Numbered from the stretch's first letter, positions 8,007-16,227 are shown. The stretch is 64,000 nt of DNA from DASZIT01 sp036268775 (GCA_036268775.1 DATATM010000035.1:1-64000); one strand, 5' to 3'. Made by a program: numbers and translations. Notes: generated by a model from the letters alone, not told the origin.

Positions 8007-9140
8007 CTACCCCTGCAACTCCGCCTCAGCCTGGAGCCGCACCCGTACATCCGGATAGATGCGGAACATGAGCATGGTGGGTGAGGGGATGGCGAAGTCG
8101 CGGATATCGAAGATCTGTTCGCCGGTAATCACCAGGCGGCCATCGGAGGGGATCTCGATGTTGACGGTCCCTTGCGCCGGTCGGGTCACCCCGTGGAAGG
8201 TCAGATCCCCTTTCAACCGGTAGAGGCCGCCCCAGCCGTTGGCGGCACACTCCCTCAATTCCACCGTGACGGTCGGAAACCGACGGGCACCGATCCGTCG
8301 GAGGAGCTCGACGTCGTACATGCTGTTCCCCGACGTGAGCCTCGACACATCGACTTCGAGTCGGGCGGAGGGTGCCATCTCGGTTCGCAGCATGCCGTCG
8401 CAGATCGCCGCCTCGATCGAACCGGTGATGCCGGAGGCGCCGAAACTGACCGGGCCCACAGTCGAGCGGGCCTCGATCATCATGACCGATCGGTCGGGAA
8501 CCACCGAGAAGGTCCGGAGACCGGGCACCGCCACTGCCGGGTCGTCGTGGTCCCGGATGCCCCGCGGATCCCCCGGACGGGTCATCGGGTGCCCGTTGCC
8601 ATTTCCGTCGGGGAGCTCAGTGGCGTTCGGGGGGCAGTCCTCGATTTCGTCGACCAGGGCCAAATGCCGGCGGCCGGACGAGGTCGACGACACCGATGAC
8701 CAGCCGAGACCCAGGGCGGCGGCCCATCCTCCCTCGACTTCGGCGAGCACCGCGTCGGGTGTCCCGGTGGCGTGATAGCGACGCAACACCTCGCCCAGAC
8801 TCTCGTGCTCCGCCTTGATGACCCCCATCCAGACCCGCAACACCCGCTCCCCGAGGGGAGTCACCCGATAGTCGCGTCGAGGCTGTTTTGCCGATGGGTC
8901 CGGCAGGGAAGACTCGACCAGATCGTCCCGCTCCAGTTGGGCCAAGGCCCGGTAGACCCCCGGCCGATCGACGTGGCCGAATTTAAACTCTTGCAAGCGC
9001 CGCTCGAGGCCGTACCCGTAACCCGGCCTCTCGGTCAGCAACAGGAGGATGGCGGGGAGCAAGAAGCCGCGAGGCGGCGCCACCTTGAACCGCGATGGCC
9101 CCCCCGCAGTCTCCGCCGTGATGGGCGTGCTGTTTTCCAT
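8007..9140 (-). CDS. PadR-family repressor fused to a YceI domain
   Basis: 377-residue two-domain regulator. Residues 18-105 form a PadR winged helix (RGFLLPAILLLLTERPGYGY, then the VDRPGVYRALAQLERDDLV recognition region and a wing), followed by the PadR C-terminal helix. A Pro/Gly/Asp-rich linker joins it to a YceI-type lipocalin domain (about 205-377) containing RLTSGNSMYDVELLRRI and the ending FDIRDFAIPSPTMLM. The same ending is found in the YceI protein at 16228-16743, so the two domains are close paralogues. YceI domains bind polyisoprenoids or quinones; I infer a ligand-controlled repressor of the divergent hydrogenase operon. The ATG at 9140 is preceded by AGGAAGGGTGGAG, which rules out the longer frame starting at 9233. 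Confidence 0.85.
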   Translation of the reverse strand: MENSTPITAETAGGPSRFKVAPPRGFLLPAILLLLTERPGYGYGLERRLQEFKFGHVDRPGVYRALAQLERDDLVESSLPDPSAKQPRRDYRVTPLGERVLRVWMGVIKAEHESLGEVLRRYHATGTPDAVLAEVEGGWAAALGLGWSSVSSTSSGRRHLALVDEIEDCPPNATELPDGNGNGHPMTRPGDPRGIRDHDDPAVAVPGLRTFSVVPDRSVMMIEARSTVGPVSFGASGITGSIEAAICDGMLRTEMAPSARLEVDVSRLTSGNSMYDVELLRRIGARRFPTVTVELRECAANGWGGLYRLKGDLTFHGVTRPAQGTVNIEIPSDGRLVITGEQIFDIRDFAIPSPTMLMFRIYPDVRVRLQAEAELQG

Positions 9141-9217
9141 GGCTCCACCCTTCCTACCCGGGACGTCCGCCAATGTCAACGAGGTCACCGCACCAGCCAG
9201 CCGGGGATTGTCCCATG

Positions 9218-9238
9218 TGTAAAAGACACTCATTTACA
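9218..9238. promoter_or_regulatory. perfect inverted repeat, candidate PadR-YceI operator
   Basis: TGTAAA (9218-9223), a 9-nt spacer, TTTACA (9233-9238). The overlapping ATGTGT...ACTCAT (9215-9233) also resembles the ATGT-N8-ACAT type site of PadR regulators. It sits in the 170-bp divergent region between the PadR-YceI gene and the hydrogenase small subunit, where a repressor would control both. Confidence 0.5.
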
Positions 9239-9310
9239 GAAACGAAGCGTCGTCTTACTGTCTCCGTGAGGCGCTTTTTTGGCGCGGCATCCGACTGGGG
9301 AGGCGCGGAA

Positions 9311-10375
9311 TTGACTGTGACTGAAGCTGCTGAGGCTCCGCCGGACGAAACCGTCGTCCACGTTCTTTGGATCAATGCCGGGCTGAGTTGCGATGGCGAC
9401 TCGGTGGCCCTGACGGCGGCGACCCAGCCGAGTATCGAGGAGATCGCACTCGGCGCCCTCCCGGGGCTCCCGAAGATCGCGGTGCACTGGCCGTTGATCG
9501 ACTTCGAGTGTGGCCCGGTGGGAGGCGCCGACGACTTCCTCGAGTGGTTCTTCAAGGCCGACCGTGGCGAGCTCGACCCGTTTGTGCTGGTGGTGGAGGG
9601 GTCAATCCCCAACGAAGCCATCAAAAAAGAGGGCTACTGGTGCGGATTCGGCAACAACCCCGATACAGACCAGCCGATGACCACCAGCGAGTGGCTGGAC
9701 CGGCTGGCGCCCAAGGCGCTGGTGGTACTGGCCGCCGGGACCTGCGCCTGTTACGGCGGGATCCACGCCATGGCCGGCAATCCCACCGGGGCGATGGGGG
9801 TCCCCGATTACCTGGGCTGGAGTTGGAAGTCCAAGGCGGGAATCCCGATTGTCTGCGTGCCGGGTTGCCCGACCCATCCTGACAACCTCTCCGAGACCAT
9901 CCTCTACCTCCTGTATCAGGCGACCGGCCAAGCCCCGATGATCCCGCTCGACGATTCCCTCCGACCCCAGTGGTTGTTCGGGGCCACCGTCCACGAGGGC
10001 TGCGACCGGGCCGGCTACTACGAGCAGGGCGATTTCGCCAACGAGTATGGATCTCCGAAATGCATCGTCAAGTTGGGTTGCTGGGGTCCGGTGGTCCAGT
10101 GCAACGTGCCCAAGCGGGGCTGGATCAACGGGATCGGCGGTTGCCCCAATGTCGGGGGCATCTGCATCGGCTGCACCATGCCCGGGTTCCCCGACAAATT
10201 CATGCCCTTCATGGACGAGCCTCCGGGAGCCACGGTGTCCACCGTGGCGAGCGGCCTCTACGGCAACATCATCCGTCCGCTGCGCCGGATCACCAATCAT
10301 ACCCTCGAAGACGAACCGAAATGGCGGACTCCGGGCGGGAAGATCCTGACCGGCTACAAGAGCGAATGGAAGTAG
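9311..10375 (+). CDS. hhyS: group 1h [NiFe] hydrogenase small subunit
   Basis: 354-residue electron-transfer subunit carrying three FeS clusters that pass electrons from the NiFe site. The N-terminal proximal-cluster motif reads SCDGDS: Cys27 is present but the partner at +3 is Asp30 instead of Cys, as described for oxygen-insensitive actinobacterial-type enzymes. Other ligands are Cys145/147 (TCACYGG), Cys186 (PGCPTH), His228 and Cys231 (HEGCDRAG), then Cys251, 257, 264, 278, 285 and 288 toward the C-terminus. There is no twin-arginine signal or membrane anchor, consistent with this group. I place the start at TTG 9311, 7 nt after GGGGAGG; GTG 9317 is equally possible, and ATG 9215 would overlap the operator. 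It heads a 17-gene operon. Confidence 0.93.
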   Translation: MTVTEAAEAPPDETVVHVLWINAGLSCDGDSVALTAATQPSIEEIALGALPGLPKIAVHWPLIDFECGPVGGADDFLEWFFKADRGELDPFVLVVEGSIPNEAIKKEGYWCGFGNNPDTDQPMTTSEWLDRLAPKALVVLAAGTCACYGGIHAMAGNPTGAMGVPDYLGWSWKSKAGIPIVCVPGCPTHPDNLSETILYLLYQATGQAPMIPLDDSLRPQWLFGATVHEGCDRAGYYEQGDFANEYGSPKCIVKLGCWGPVVQCNVPKRGWINGIGGCPNVGGICIGCTMPGFPDKFMPFMDEPPGATVSTVASGLYGNIIRPLRRITNHTLEDEPKWRTPGGKILTGYKSEWK

Positions 10376-10384
10376 GGGGACACC

Positions 10385-12172
10385 GTGGCCACTAAGAGCA
10401 AGACTGCCGACGCCAACGGCCTGGTGGATATGGCCTGGGATCCGATCACCCGGATCGTGGGCAGCCTGGGAATCTACACCAAGATCGACTTCGGGAAGGG
10501 CAAGGTGGCGGAGTGCCACAGCACTTCGTCGATCTTCCGGGGGTACAGCATCTTCATGAAGGGCAAGGACCCCCGCGACGCTCACTTCATCACCAGCCGT
10601 ATCTGTGGCATCTGCGGCGACAATCACGCCACCTGTTCCTGCTACGCCCAGAACATGGCCTACGGGGTGCGCCCCCCGGCCCTGGGGGAGCAGATCGTCA
10701 ACCTGGGCGAAGCCGCCGAGTACATGTTCGACCACAACATCTTCCAGGAGAACCTGGTCGGCGTCGACTTCTGCGAGAAGATGGTGGCCGAGACCAACCC
10801 CGGTGTCCTCGAGCAGGCCAACCGCACCGAGTCGCCGCACTTCGCCGACCACGGGTACAAGACGATCGGCGACATCATGCGGTCGCTGAATCCGTTCTCC
10901 GGCGAGTTCTACCGGGAAGCCCTGCAGGTGAGCCGGTACACCCGGGAGATGTTCTGCCTGATGGAGGGCCGGCATGTCCATCCCTCCACCCTCTACCCGG
11001 GGGGTGTCGGCACCACCGCCACCATCCAGCTGTTCACCGACTACTACATCCGGCTCATGCGGTACGTGGAGTTCATGAAGCGGGTCGTCCCCATGCACGA
11101 CGACCTGTTCGACTTCTTCTATCAGGCCATGCCCGGCTACGAGCAGGTGGGCAACCGCCGCATCCTGCTCGGCTGCTGGGGGGCGTTCCAGGATCCCGAC
11201 GTCTGCAACTTCGACTACCGGGACATGACCCAGTGGGGCCGGGCGATGGGCGTCACTCCCGGGGTGGTCGTCGACGGCAAGCTGATCACCAACGATCTGG
11301 TCGACATCAACCTCGGCATCCGGATCCTGCTCGGCCACTCCTTCTACAACGACTGGGAAGACCAGGAGATGTTCGTGACCCGGGACCCCCTGGGGAATCC
11401 GGTCGACCGGCGTCACCCCTGGAACCAACACACCAACCCCCAACCTCAGAAGCGTGACTTTGACGGCAACTACAGCTGGGTGATGTCCCCCCGCTGGTTC
11501 GACGGGACCGACTACCTGGCCCTCGACACCGGCGGAGGCCCCCTGGCCCGGCTGTGGTCGACCGCCCTCTCCGGACTGGTGAACACCGACCATCTGAAGG
11601 CCACCGGCACCTCGGTGGAGATCCATCTGCCGAAGACGGCCCTCAAGCCCGAGGTCACCCTCACCTGGAACGTCCCGCAGTGGTCGAACACCATCGAGCG
11701 CGATCGGGCCCGCACCTACTTCCAGGCCTACGCCGCCGCCTCCGCCCTCGACTTCATCGAGAAGGCGCTGGCCGACGTCCGGGCCGGGAAGACCAAGACC
11801 TGGGAGCGCTTCGAGGTACCGGAGGAAGGGATCGGCGCCGGCTTCACGGAGGCGGTCCGCGGGGTCCTCTCCCACCACTTGGTCATCAAGGGCGGCAAGA
11901 TCGCCAACTACCACCCCTATCCGCCGACGCCCTGGAACGCCAACCCCCGGGACGTCTACGGCACCCCCGGCCCCTACGAGGACGCGGTGACCGACTGCCC
12001 GATCTACGAGGAGAACGACCTGGAGCACTTCAAGGGCATCGACATCATGCGCACCGTCCGCAGCTTCGACCCTTGCCTTCCCTGCGGGGTGCACATGTAT
12101 CTCGGCAAGGGCAAGGTACTGAAGACCCTGCACTCACCCACCCAGGTCTCGAACCCAGAATTGGCCGGCTGA
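10385..12172 (+). CDS. hhyL: group 1h [NiFe] hydrogenase large subunit
   Basis: 595-residue catalytic subunit that oxidises H2 at a Ni-Fe(CN)2CO site. Ligand pairs are RICGICGDNH (Cys74, Cys77) and DPCLPCGVH (Cys564, Cys567, His570). A 25-residue tail follows His570 and should be removed by the endopeptidase encoded at 15484, so this precursor is maturation-dependent. Sequence style (for example DMAWDPITRIVGSLGIYTKI at the N-terminus) matches the high-affinity group 1h enzymes that consume atmospheric H2 in streptomycetes, mycobacteria and acidobacteria. GTG start with GGGGGA upstream, 9 bp after hhyS. Confidence 0.95.
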   Translation: MATKSKTADANGLVDMAWDPITRIVGSLGIYTKIDFGKGKVAECHSTSSIFRGYSIFMKGKDPRDAHFITSRICGICGDNHATCSCYAQNMAYGVRPPALGEQIVNLGEAAEYMFDHNIFQENLVGVDFCEKMVAETNPGVLEQANRTESPHFADHGYKTIGDIMRSLNPFSGEFYREALQVSRYTREMFCLMEGRHVHPSTLYPGGVGTTATIQLFTDYYIRLMRYVEFMKRVVPMHDDLFDFFYQAMPGYEQVGNRRILLGCWGAFQDPDVCNFDYRDMTQWGRAMGVTPGVVVDGKLITNDLVDINLGIRILLGHSFYNDWEDQEMFVTRDPLGNPVDRRHPWNQHTNPQPQKRDFDGNYSWVMSPRWFDGTDYLALDTGGGPLARLWSTALSGLVNTDHLKATGTSVEIHLPKTALKPEVTLTWNVPQWSNTIERDRARTYFQAYAAASALDFIEKALADVRAGKTKTWERFEVPEEGIGAGFTEAVRGVLSHHLVIKGGKIANYHPYPPTPWNANPRDVYGTPGPYEDAVTDCPIYEENDLEHFKGIDIMRTVRSFDPCLPCGVHMYLGKGKVLKTLHSPTQVSNPELAG

Positions 12173-12826
12173 ATGGGCGAGGGGGTTCGGGCGTCACCGC
12201 AGAATCTCCGGAGCATCGGTGACCGGGTCGAGCAACTCCTCGAAGAGTTGCGCGGCAGCACCGACCCTCGCGCCTTTACCGGGATCGAGGAGTTGCTGCG
12301 TCTGTTCTCCGAGCTCTACGGCGCCGGTCTCGCCCGGGTCATGGAGGTGGCCGAGGGCTTGACCGATGCCGGCGGGGACGATCTCCGCGCCCGGCTGGCG
12401 GAGGATGACCTGGTGGCCAGCCTCCTGCTGGTCCACGGGTTGCACCCCGACTCGCTGAAGAACCGGCTGGAAGAGGCCCTGGCCCGGGTCCGGCCCTTTC
12501 TGGCCACCCACGACGGCGACGTCGAGCTCCTGGACATCGATCCGGAGGCCGGGGCGGTTCGGCTGCGTCTGCTCGGGAGTTGCGACGGCTGCCCGTCGTC
12601 GGCCATCACCCTCCAGGGAGCGGTGGAATCGGCCATCATCGAGGCGGCTCCGGAAATCGTCATCATCGATGTCGACGAGCCGTCGAAAGCCCCGAGCCCG
12701 TCGGGAGGGATGCCCGGGGAAGCCGGTGGAAACGGAGTCGCCCCGGTGCCGATCTCCTTGGGCACCAAGCCCAAGAGCCCGAAGCCGGTGTATGACGAAT
12801 GCCCGGTGCCGATGGTGGTCACATGA
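12173..12826 (+). CDS. NifU C-terminal domain protein of the hydrogenase operon
   Basis: 217-residue protein: a helical N-terminal region (1-95), a NifU-like domain (about 98-165) with the CxxC pair Cys137/Cys140 in GSCDGCPSS, and a Pro/Ser/Gly-rich tail ending CPVPMVVT. NifU-type domains hold a transferable FeS cluster, so it probably supplies clusters to the small subunit. The start ATG directly abuts the hhyL stop. Homologues are constant members of group 1h hydrogenase operons, but the helical N-terminal extension is specific to them and of unknown role. Confidence 0.85.
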   Translation: MGEGVRASPQNLRSIGDRVEQLLEELRGSTDPRAFTGIEELLRLFSELYGAGLARVMEVAEGLTDAGGDDLRARLAEDDLVASLLLVHGLHPDSLKNRLEEALARVRPFLATHDGDVELLDIDPEAGAVRLRLLGSCDGCPSSAITLQGAVESAIIEAAPEIVIIDVDEPSKAPSPSGGMPGEAGGNGVAPVPISLGTKPKSPKPVYDECPVPMVVT

Positions 12827-13446
12827 ACGATCCGCTCTCCGTGCTGCAGAGGATCAAGGAGATCCAGCCGCGGCCGGTGGTGCGGGCCGGGGAGCAGTGC
12901 GAGCTCTGCACCGAGCCGATCTCCGACGAGCACGGCCACCTGGTCGACCTGGAGGCCCGCACCCTGCTGTGCGCCTGCCGGGGGTGCTACCTGCTGTTCT
13001 CGTCGGAGGGGGCCGGCGGCGGCCATTTCACTGCGGTGCCCGACCGGTACGTGGCTTTCCCCGACTTCGAACTCTCCCCCCAACAGTGGGACTCCCTCCA
13101 AATTCCGGTTAGTGTGGCCTTCTTCTTCGTGAACTCCTCGCTGGACCGGGTGGCCGCCTTCTACCCGGGCCCGGCGGGGGCTACCGAGTCGCTGCTCCCG
13201 CTGGAGACCTGGGAGGAGTTGGTGGCGTCCAACCCGATGCTGGCCACCATGCAACCCGATGTCGAGGCGTTTCTGGTGCGTTCCGAGCCCGGCCGGGACG
13301 GCAACGAGTGCTTCATCGTCCCCATTGACAGTTGCTACGAGCTGGTCGGCCAGCTCCGGAGGCTCTGGCGGGGATTCGACGGCGGCCGCGAGGCTCGCGA
13401 CGAGCTGGATGCGTTCTTCGGGCGGGTGCGGGCCAGGGCCCGATGA
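12823..13446 (+). CDS. hydrogenase-associated protein, DUF5947 type
   Basis: 207-residue protein with an N-terminal Cys-rich patch: CELC at about residues 24-27 and CACRGC at about 47-52, plausibly a zinc or FeS knuckle. The rest is alpha/beta and ends in basic residues. It belongs to the DUF5947-like family seen beside group 1h hydrogenases; no biochemical function is known. ATGA overlap with the NifU-like gene (12823-12826) fixes the start; a longer frame from 12799 is less likely. Confidence 0.75.
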   Translation: MNDPLSVLQRIKEIQPRPVVRAGEQCELCTEPISDEHGHLVDLEARTLLCACRGCYLLFSSEGAGGGHFTAVPDRYVAFPDFELSPQQWDSLQIPVSVAFFFVNSSLDRVAAFYPGPAGATESLLPLETWEELVASNPMLATMQPDVEAFLVRSEPGRDGNECFIVPIDSCYELVGQLRRLWRGFDGGREARDELDAFFGRVRARAR

Positions 13447-14084
13447 GCTCGCTCAATTTCGAGGTGGTCGGGGCTCGACCCGAACCCCACGCGGCGGTGC
13501 CCACCATCATGTTGCGGCTGCGGGTGGAGGAGGCCGATGCCGGGAGCGTCCACGCCTTGGCCCTTCGGAGCCAGATCCGCATCGAGCCCCAGAAGCGGCG
13601 CTACCAACCGGATGAGGAAGCACGACTCTACGAGATCTTCGGAGAGACGCCCCGTTGGGGGGACTCGCTGAGGCCGTTCTTGTGGACCCACGTGTCGACC
13701 ACCATCGCCGGCTTCAACGGGTCGACGGAATTCGATCTACCGGTGGAGTGCAGCTACGACTTCGAGGTCACCGGGGCCAAGTACCTCCACGCCCTGTCTG
13801 ACGGGGAGATCCCGCTGGTCCTCCTGTTCTCCGGCACGGTGTTCACCCGGGGGGAATCCGGGTTCGCCGCCGAGCCGATCCCCTGGAACCTGGAATCCTC
13901 CTTCCGGCTTCCGGTGGCGGTCTGGCGAGGGGTGATGGACCTGTACTTTCCCAACAGCGGCTGGCTCCGCCTCAGCCGCGACACCCTCGATAGGCTGCAG
14001 ACCTTCAAGGCCCAGCGTGCGCTACCCACCTGGGACCAAGCCCTCGAACGGCTACTCAAGGAAGCCGGGGTGGACGACGGATGA
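13443..14084 (+). CDS. hydrogenase-associated protein, DUF6084 type
   Basis: 213-residue soluble protein without signal peptide or membrane segment. It contains PTIMLRLRVEE, EPQKRRY and PFLWTHVSTTI segments typical of the DUF6084-like family that accompanies actinobacterial hydrogenases. Beta-rich, with one acidic C-terminus. The ATG overlaps the previous stop (ATGA, 13443-13446). Its constant position between the DUF5947-type gene and the 468-residue protein suggests the three form one assembly or electron-transfer accessory module, but this is inference. Confidence 0.72.
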   Translation: MSSLNFEVVGARPEPHAAVPTIMLRLRVEEADAGSVHALALRSQIRIEPQKRRYQPDEEARLYEIFGETPRWGDSLRPFLWTHVSTTIAGFNGSTEFDLPVECSYDFEVTGAKYLHALSDGEIPLVLLFSGTVFTRGESGFAAEPIPWNLESSFRLPVAVWRGVMDLYFPNSGWLRLSRDTLDRLQTFKAQRALPTWDQALERLLKEAGVDDG

Positions 14085-15487
14085 CCACCGAAGTGCTCGA
14101 CCGGTTTGCCGCTGCCCGGGCGGTGGCCGACGCGGTGCTGTACGAGGGGTACGTCCTCTATCCCTATCGGGCCTCGTCCCGGAAGAACCAGATCCGTTGG
14201 CAATTCGGCGTGCTCACCCCCCGGGCGTTCAGTGAGGCGGACGGTTCCGAACGCTGGTCCATGCGTACCGAGTGCCTGATCGATCCGGGCCTGGTGTCCC
14301 AGCTGTCGATCCGGATTCGCTGCCTCCAGGTCCAGCATCGGGCGGTGGAGGTTGCCGACGATGACGGCGGCTTCGTGCCCGTCGACAGCGTCGAGATCGA
14401 GGGGAGGCCCTACGTCGAGTGGGACGAGGCTGTCGACCAGGTGGTCGATCTGACCCGGCTCAATCTGCTCCCCGGCGACGAGACCACCCTGGGGGAGTCG
14501 TTCACCTTCACCGGGGGAGAGAGCACCGAGTTGATCCCCTCGTCCGGCGGGGGGGTGGCGGCGCGGATCCGCCGGAGCCGCCAGCCGGTGGAAGGGCGGG
14601 TCAACGTCGTGGCCCGGCCGGCCGACGGGGATGGGTCGTTTCTCAAAGTCACCGTCACCGTGGAGAACGTCACCGGCTGGTCGGGTACCAGCGCCCGACG
14701 GGATGACGTGATGGGGCATTCCCTGGTGGCGGTGCACACCATGTTGGCGGTGGACGGCGGGGTGTTCGTCTCCCTGCTGGATCCTCCCGACGCCGCCCGT
14801 TCCGCCGCCGCCGGCTGCTCCAATGAGGGGGCGTTCCCGGTGCTCATCGGGGGAGGCGACGTCGTCCTCTCCTCCCCGATCATCCTCTACGACTGTCCGG
14901 AGGTGGCTCCCGAGAGCCCGGGAGACCTCTACGACTCCACCGAGATCGACGAAATCCTGGCCCTCCGGGTCCTGACCCTCACCGACGACGAGAAGGCGGA
15001 GGCAAGAGGAACCGACCCCCGGGCGGCAGCCATCATCGACCGATGTGACGATATGCCTCCCGAGATGTGGGAGCGGCTCCATGGTGCAGTGCGGGCCCTC
15101 CATCCGGCCGGTGACCGGGACCCGCTGCCGGATCTCGAATCCGAGCCTTTGGTCGAGCCGGTCATCGAGGTTGCTCCCTGGTGGGATCCGGAGGTCGACG
15201 CATCGGTCGACCCTTGGAGCGATTCGGTGTCGATCGGCGGAGTCGAGGTGACCAAGGGCAGCGCGGTGCGGCTGCGCCCGTCCCACCGGTCAGACGCTCA
15301 GGACCTGTTCCTCGACGGCATGGCCGCCACCGTGGCCGGGGTCTTCAAGGACGTCGACGGCAGCCAGCACGTGGCCGTGACCATCGATGACGACCCGGCC
15401 ACCGAGGAGCTCAACTGGCAAGGCCGCTACCTCTTCTTCCACCCCGACGAGGTGGATCCCACCCCCGACCGGGACCTCGGGCCATGA
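14081..15487 (+). CDS. conserved hydrogenase-operon protein, unknown function
   Basis: 468-residue soluble, acidic protein. The N-terminal region (EGYVLYPYRASSRKNQIRWQ) precedes a long beta-rich body, and the last 70 residues form a separate module: VRLRPSHRSDAQDLFLDG, ATVAGVFKDVDG, HVAVTIDDDPATE and RYLFFHPDE. I know this family only from group 1h hydrogenase clusters; no cofactor-binding motif is evident. Translationally coupled to the previous gene (ATGA at 14081-14084) and to the endopeptidase gene (ATGA at 15484-15487). It could be a scaffold or an electron-acceptor docking protein; that is speculation. Confidence 0.72.
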   Translation: MTTEVLDRFAAARAVADAVLYEGYVLYPYRASSRKNQIRWQFGVLTPRAFSEADGSERWSMRTECLIDPGLVSQLSIRIRCLQVQHRAVEVADDDGGFVPVDSVEIEGRPYVEWDEAVDQVVDLTRLNLLPGDETTLGESFTFTGGESTELIPSSGGGVAARIRRSRQPVEGRVNVVARPADGDGSFLKVTVTVENVTGWSGTSARRDDVMGHSLVAVHTMLAVDGGVFVSLLDPPDAARSAAAGCSNEGAFPVLIGGGDVVLSSPIILYDCPEVAPESPGDLYDSTEIDEILALRVLTLTDDEKAEARGTDPRAAAIIDRCDDMPPEMWERLHGAVRALHPAGDRDPLPDLESEPLVEPVIEVAPWWDPEVDASVDPWSDSVSIGGVEVTKGSAVRLRPSHRSDAQDLFLDGMAATVAGVFKDVDGSQHVAVTIDDDPATEELNWQGRYLFFHPDEVDPTPDRDLGP

Positions 15488-15999
15488 GCCGCCGGGTGCT
15501 GGTGGCGGGCATCGGCAACATCTTCCTGAGCGACGACGGTTTCGGCGTCGAGGTGGTCAATGGGGTGGCCAACCGGTCCCTCCCGCCCGGGGTGCAGGTG
15601 GCCGACTTCGGGATCCGGGGCGTTCACCTGGCTTACGAGCTGCTGGAAGGCTACGACGGGGTCATCCTGGTCGACGCGGTTCCCATGAAGGAGCCGGCCG
15701 GCACGGTGGCGGTGATCGAGCCCGATCCGGACGACATCGGGCGGTCGGCGGCGGACCCCGACAACCTCGAGCCGGTATTCGACGCCCACAACATGAGCCC
15801 GGAGTTGGTGCTGAGCACCCTCTCGCGCCTGGGTGGGAGTGTCGGCCGGATCCTGGTGGTCGGTTGCCAACCGGCCACCCTGGAAGAGGGAATGGGTCTC
15901 TCCCCACCGGTGGCCGCCGCCGTCGACGACGCCGCGGTGCTGTGCCTCGCGCTCATGACCGAAATCATGCAATCCGCTGGAAAGGGGACCCCAGGATGA
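15484..15999 (+). CDS. hydrogenase maturation endopeptidase
   Basis: 171-residue HybD/HyaD/HycI-type protease that cuts the C-terminal tail from the large subunit after nickel insertion. The nucleotide-like GIGNIFLSDDGFG motif opens the protein. The three nickel-sensing ligands are recognisable as Asp18 (Glu16 in E. coli HybD), Asp64 (LVDAVP) and His102 (DAHNMSP). The predicted target is the bond after His570 of the large subunit. Overlaps by ATGA both upstream and downstream. Confidence 0.9.
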   Translation: MSRRVLVAGIGNIFLSDDGFGVEVVNGVANRSLPPGVQVADFGIRGVHLAYELLEGYDGVILVDAVPMKEPAGTVAVIEPDPDDIGRSAADPDNLEPVFDAHNMSPELVLSTLSRLGGSVGRILVVGCQPATLEEGMGLSPPVAAAVDDAAVLCLALMTEIMQSAGKGTPG

Positions 16000-16100
16000 T
16001 CCGACGCTTCGTGATGCCGTTGTTTTTGGCCGGCGTGGCCGTGTTGGTGGTGAAGTCGCTGCCCGACCTCGCCCGGTATCTCAAGATACGGGAGATGTGA
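15996..16100 (+). CDS. membrane microprotein, first of a tandem pair (34 aa)
   Basis: 34-residue protein starting at an ATGA overlap with the endopeptidase stop. One hydrophobic helix (about residues 5-19) is followed by the polar end PDLARYLKIREM. The next gene encodes a 39-residue protein ending PDISRYRRIRKM, so both share the motif PD-x2-RY-x2-IR-x-M at the extreme C-terminus. This matches the DUF6893-like small proteins of actinobacteria. Probably single-pass and membrane-bound; a membrane tether or subunit for the hydrogenase is a reasonable idea because the catalytic subunits have no anchor of their own. Confidence 0.7.
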   Translation: MIRRFVMPLFLAGVAVLVVKSLPDLARYLKIREM

Positions 16101-16101
16101 G

Positions 16102-16221
16102 GTGCAGATCGTGGGCTACGTCGCCCTCGGGGTGGTGGCCGTCGGGGTCCTGCTGACTCTCGGCCTGGTCGGGAGCGCGGTGCCGGACATCAGCCGGTAT
16201 CGCCGGATCCGGAAGATGTAG
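16102..16221 (+). CDS. membrane microprotein, second of a tandem pair (39 aa)
   Basis: 39-residue protein from GTG 16102, one base after the previous stop, with GGGAG upstream. A longer hydrophobic helix (about residues 3-26, VGYVALGVVAVGVLL...) precedes PDISRYRRIRKM. The C-terminal motif is shared with the preceding microprotein, implying duplication and retained function. Too short for most gene callers. Confidence 0.65.
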   Translation: MQIVGYVALGVVAVGVLLTLGLVGSAVPDISRYRRIRKM

Positions 16222-16227
16222 GTAGGA

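Noticed and set aside
9602..12133. 843-codon open frame antisense to the hydrogenase subunits
   Set aside because: It mirrors the codon-position GC bias of hhyS and hhyL on the other strand; its translation is low-complexity Val/Gly/Asp/Arg with no domain.
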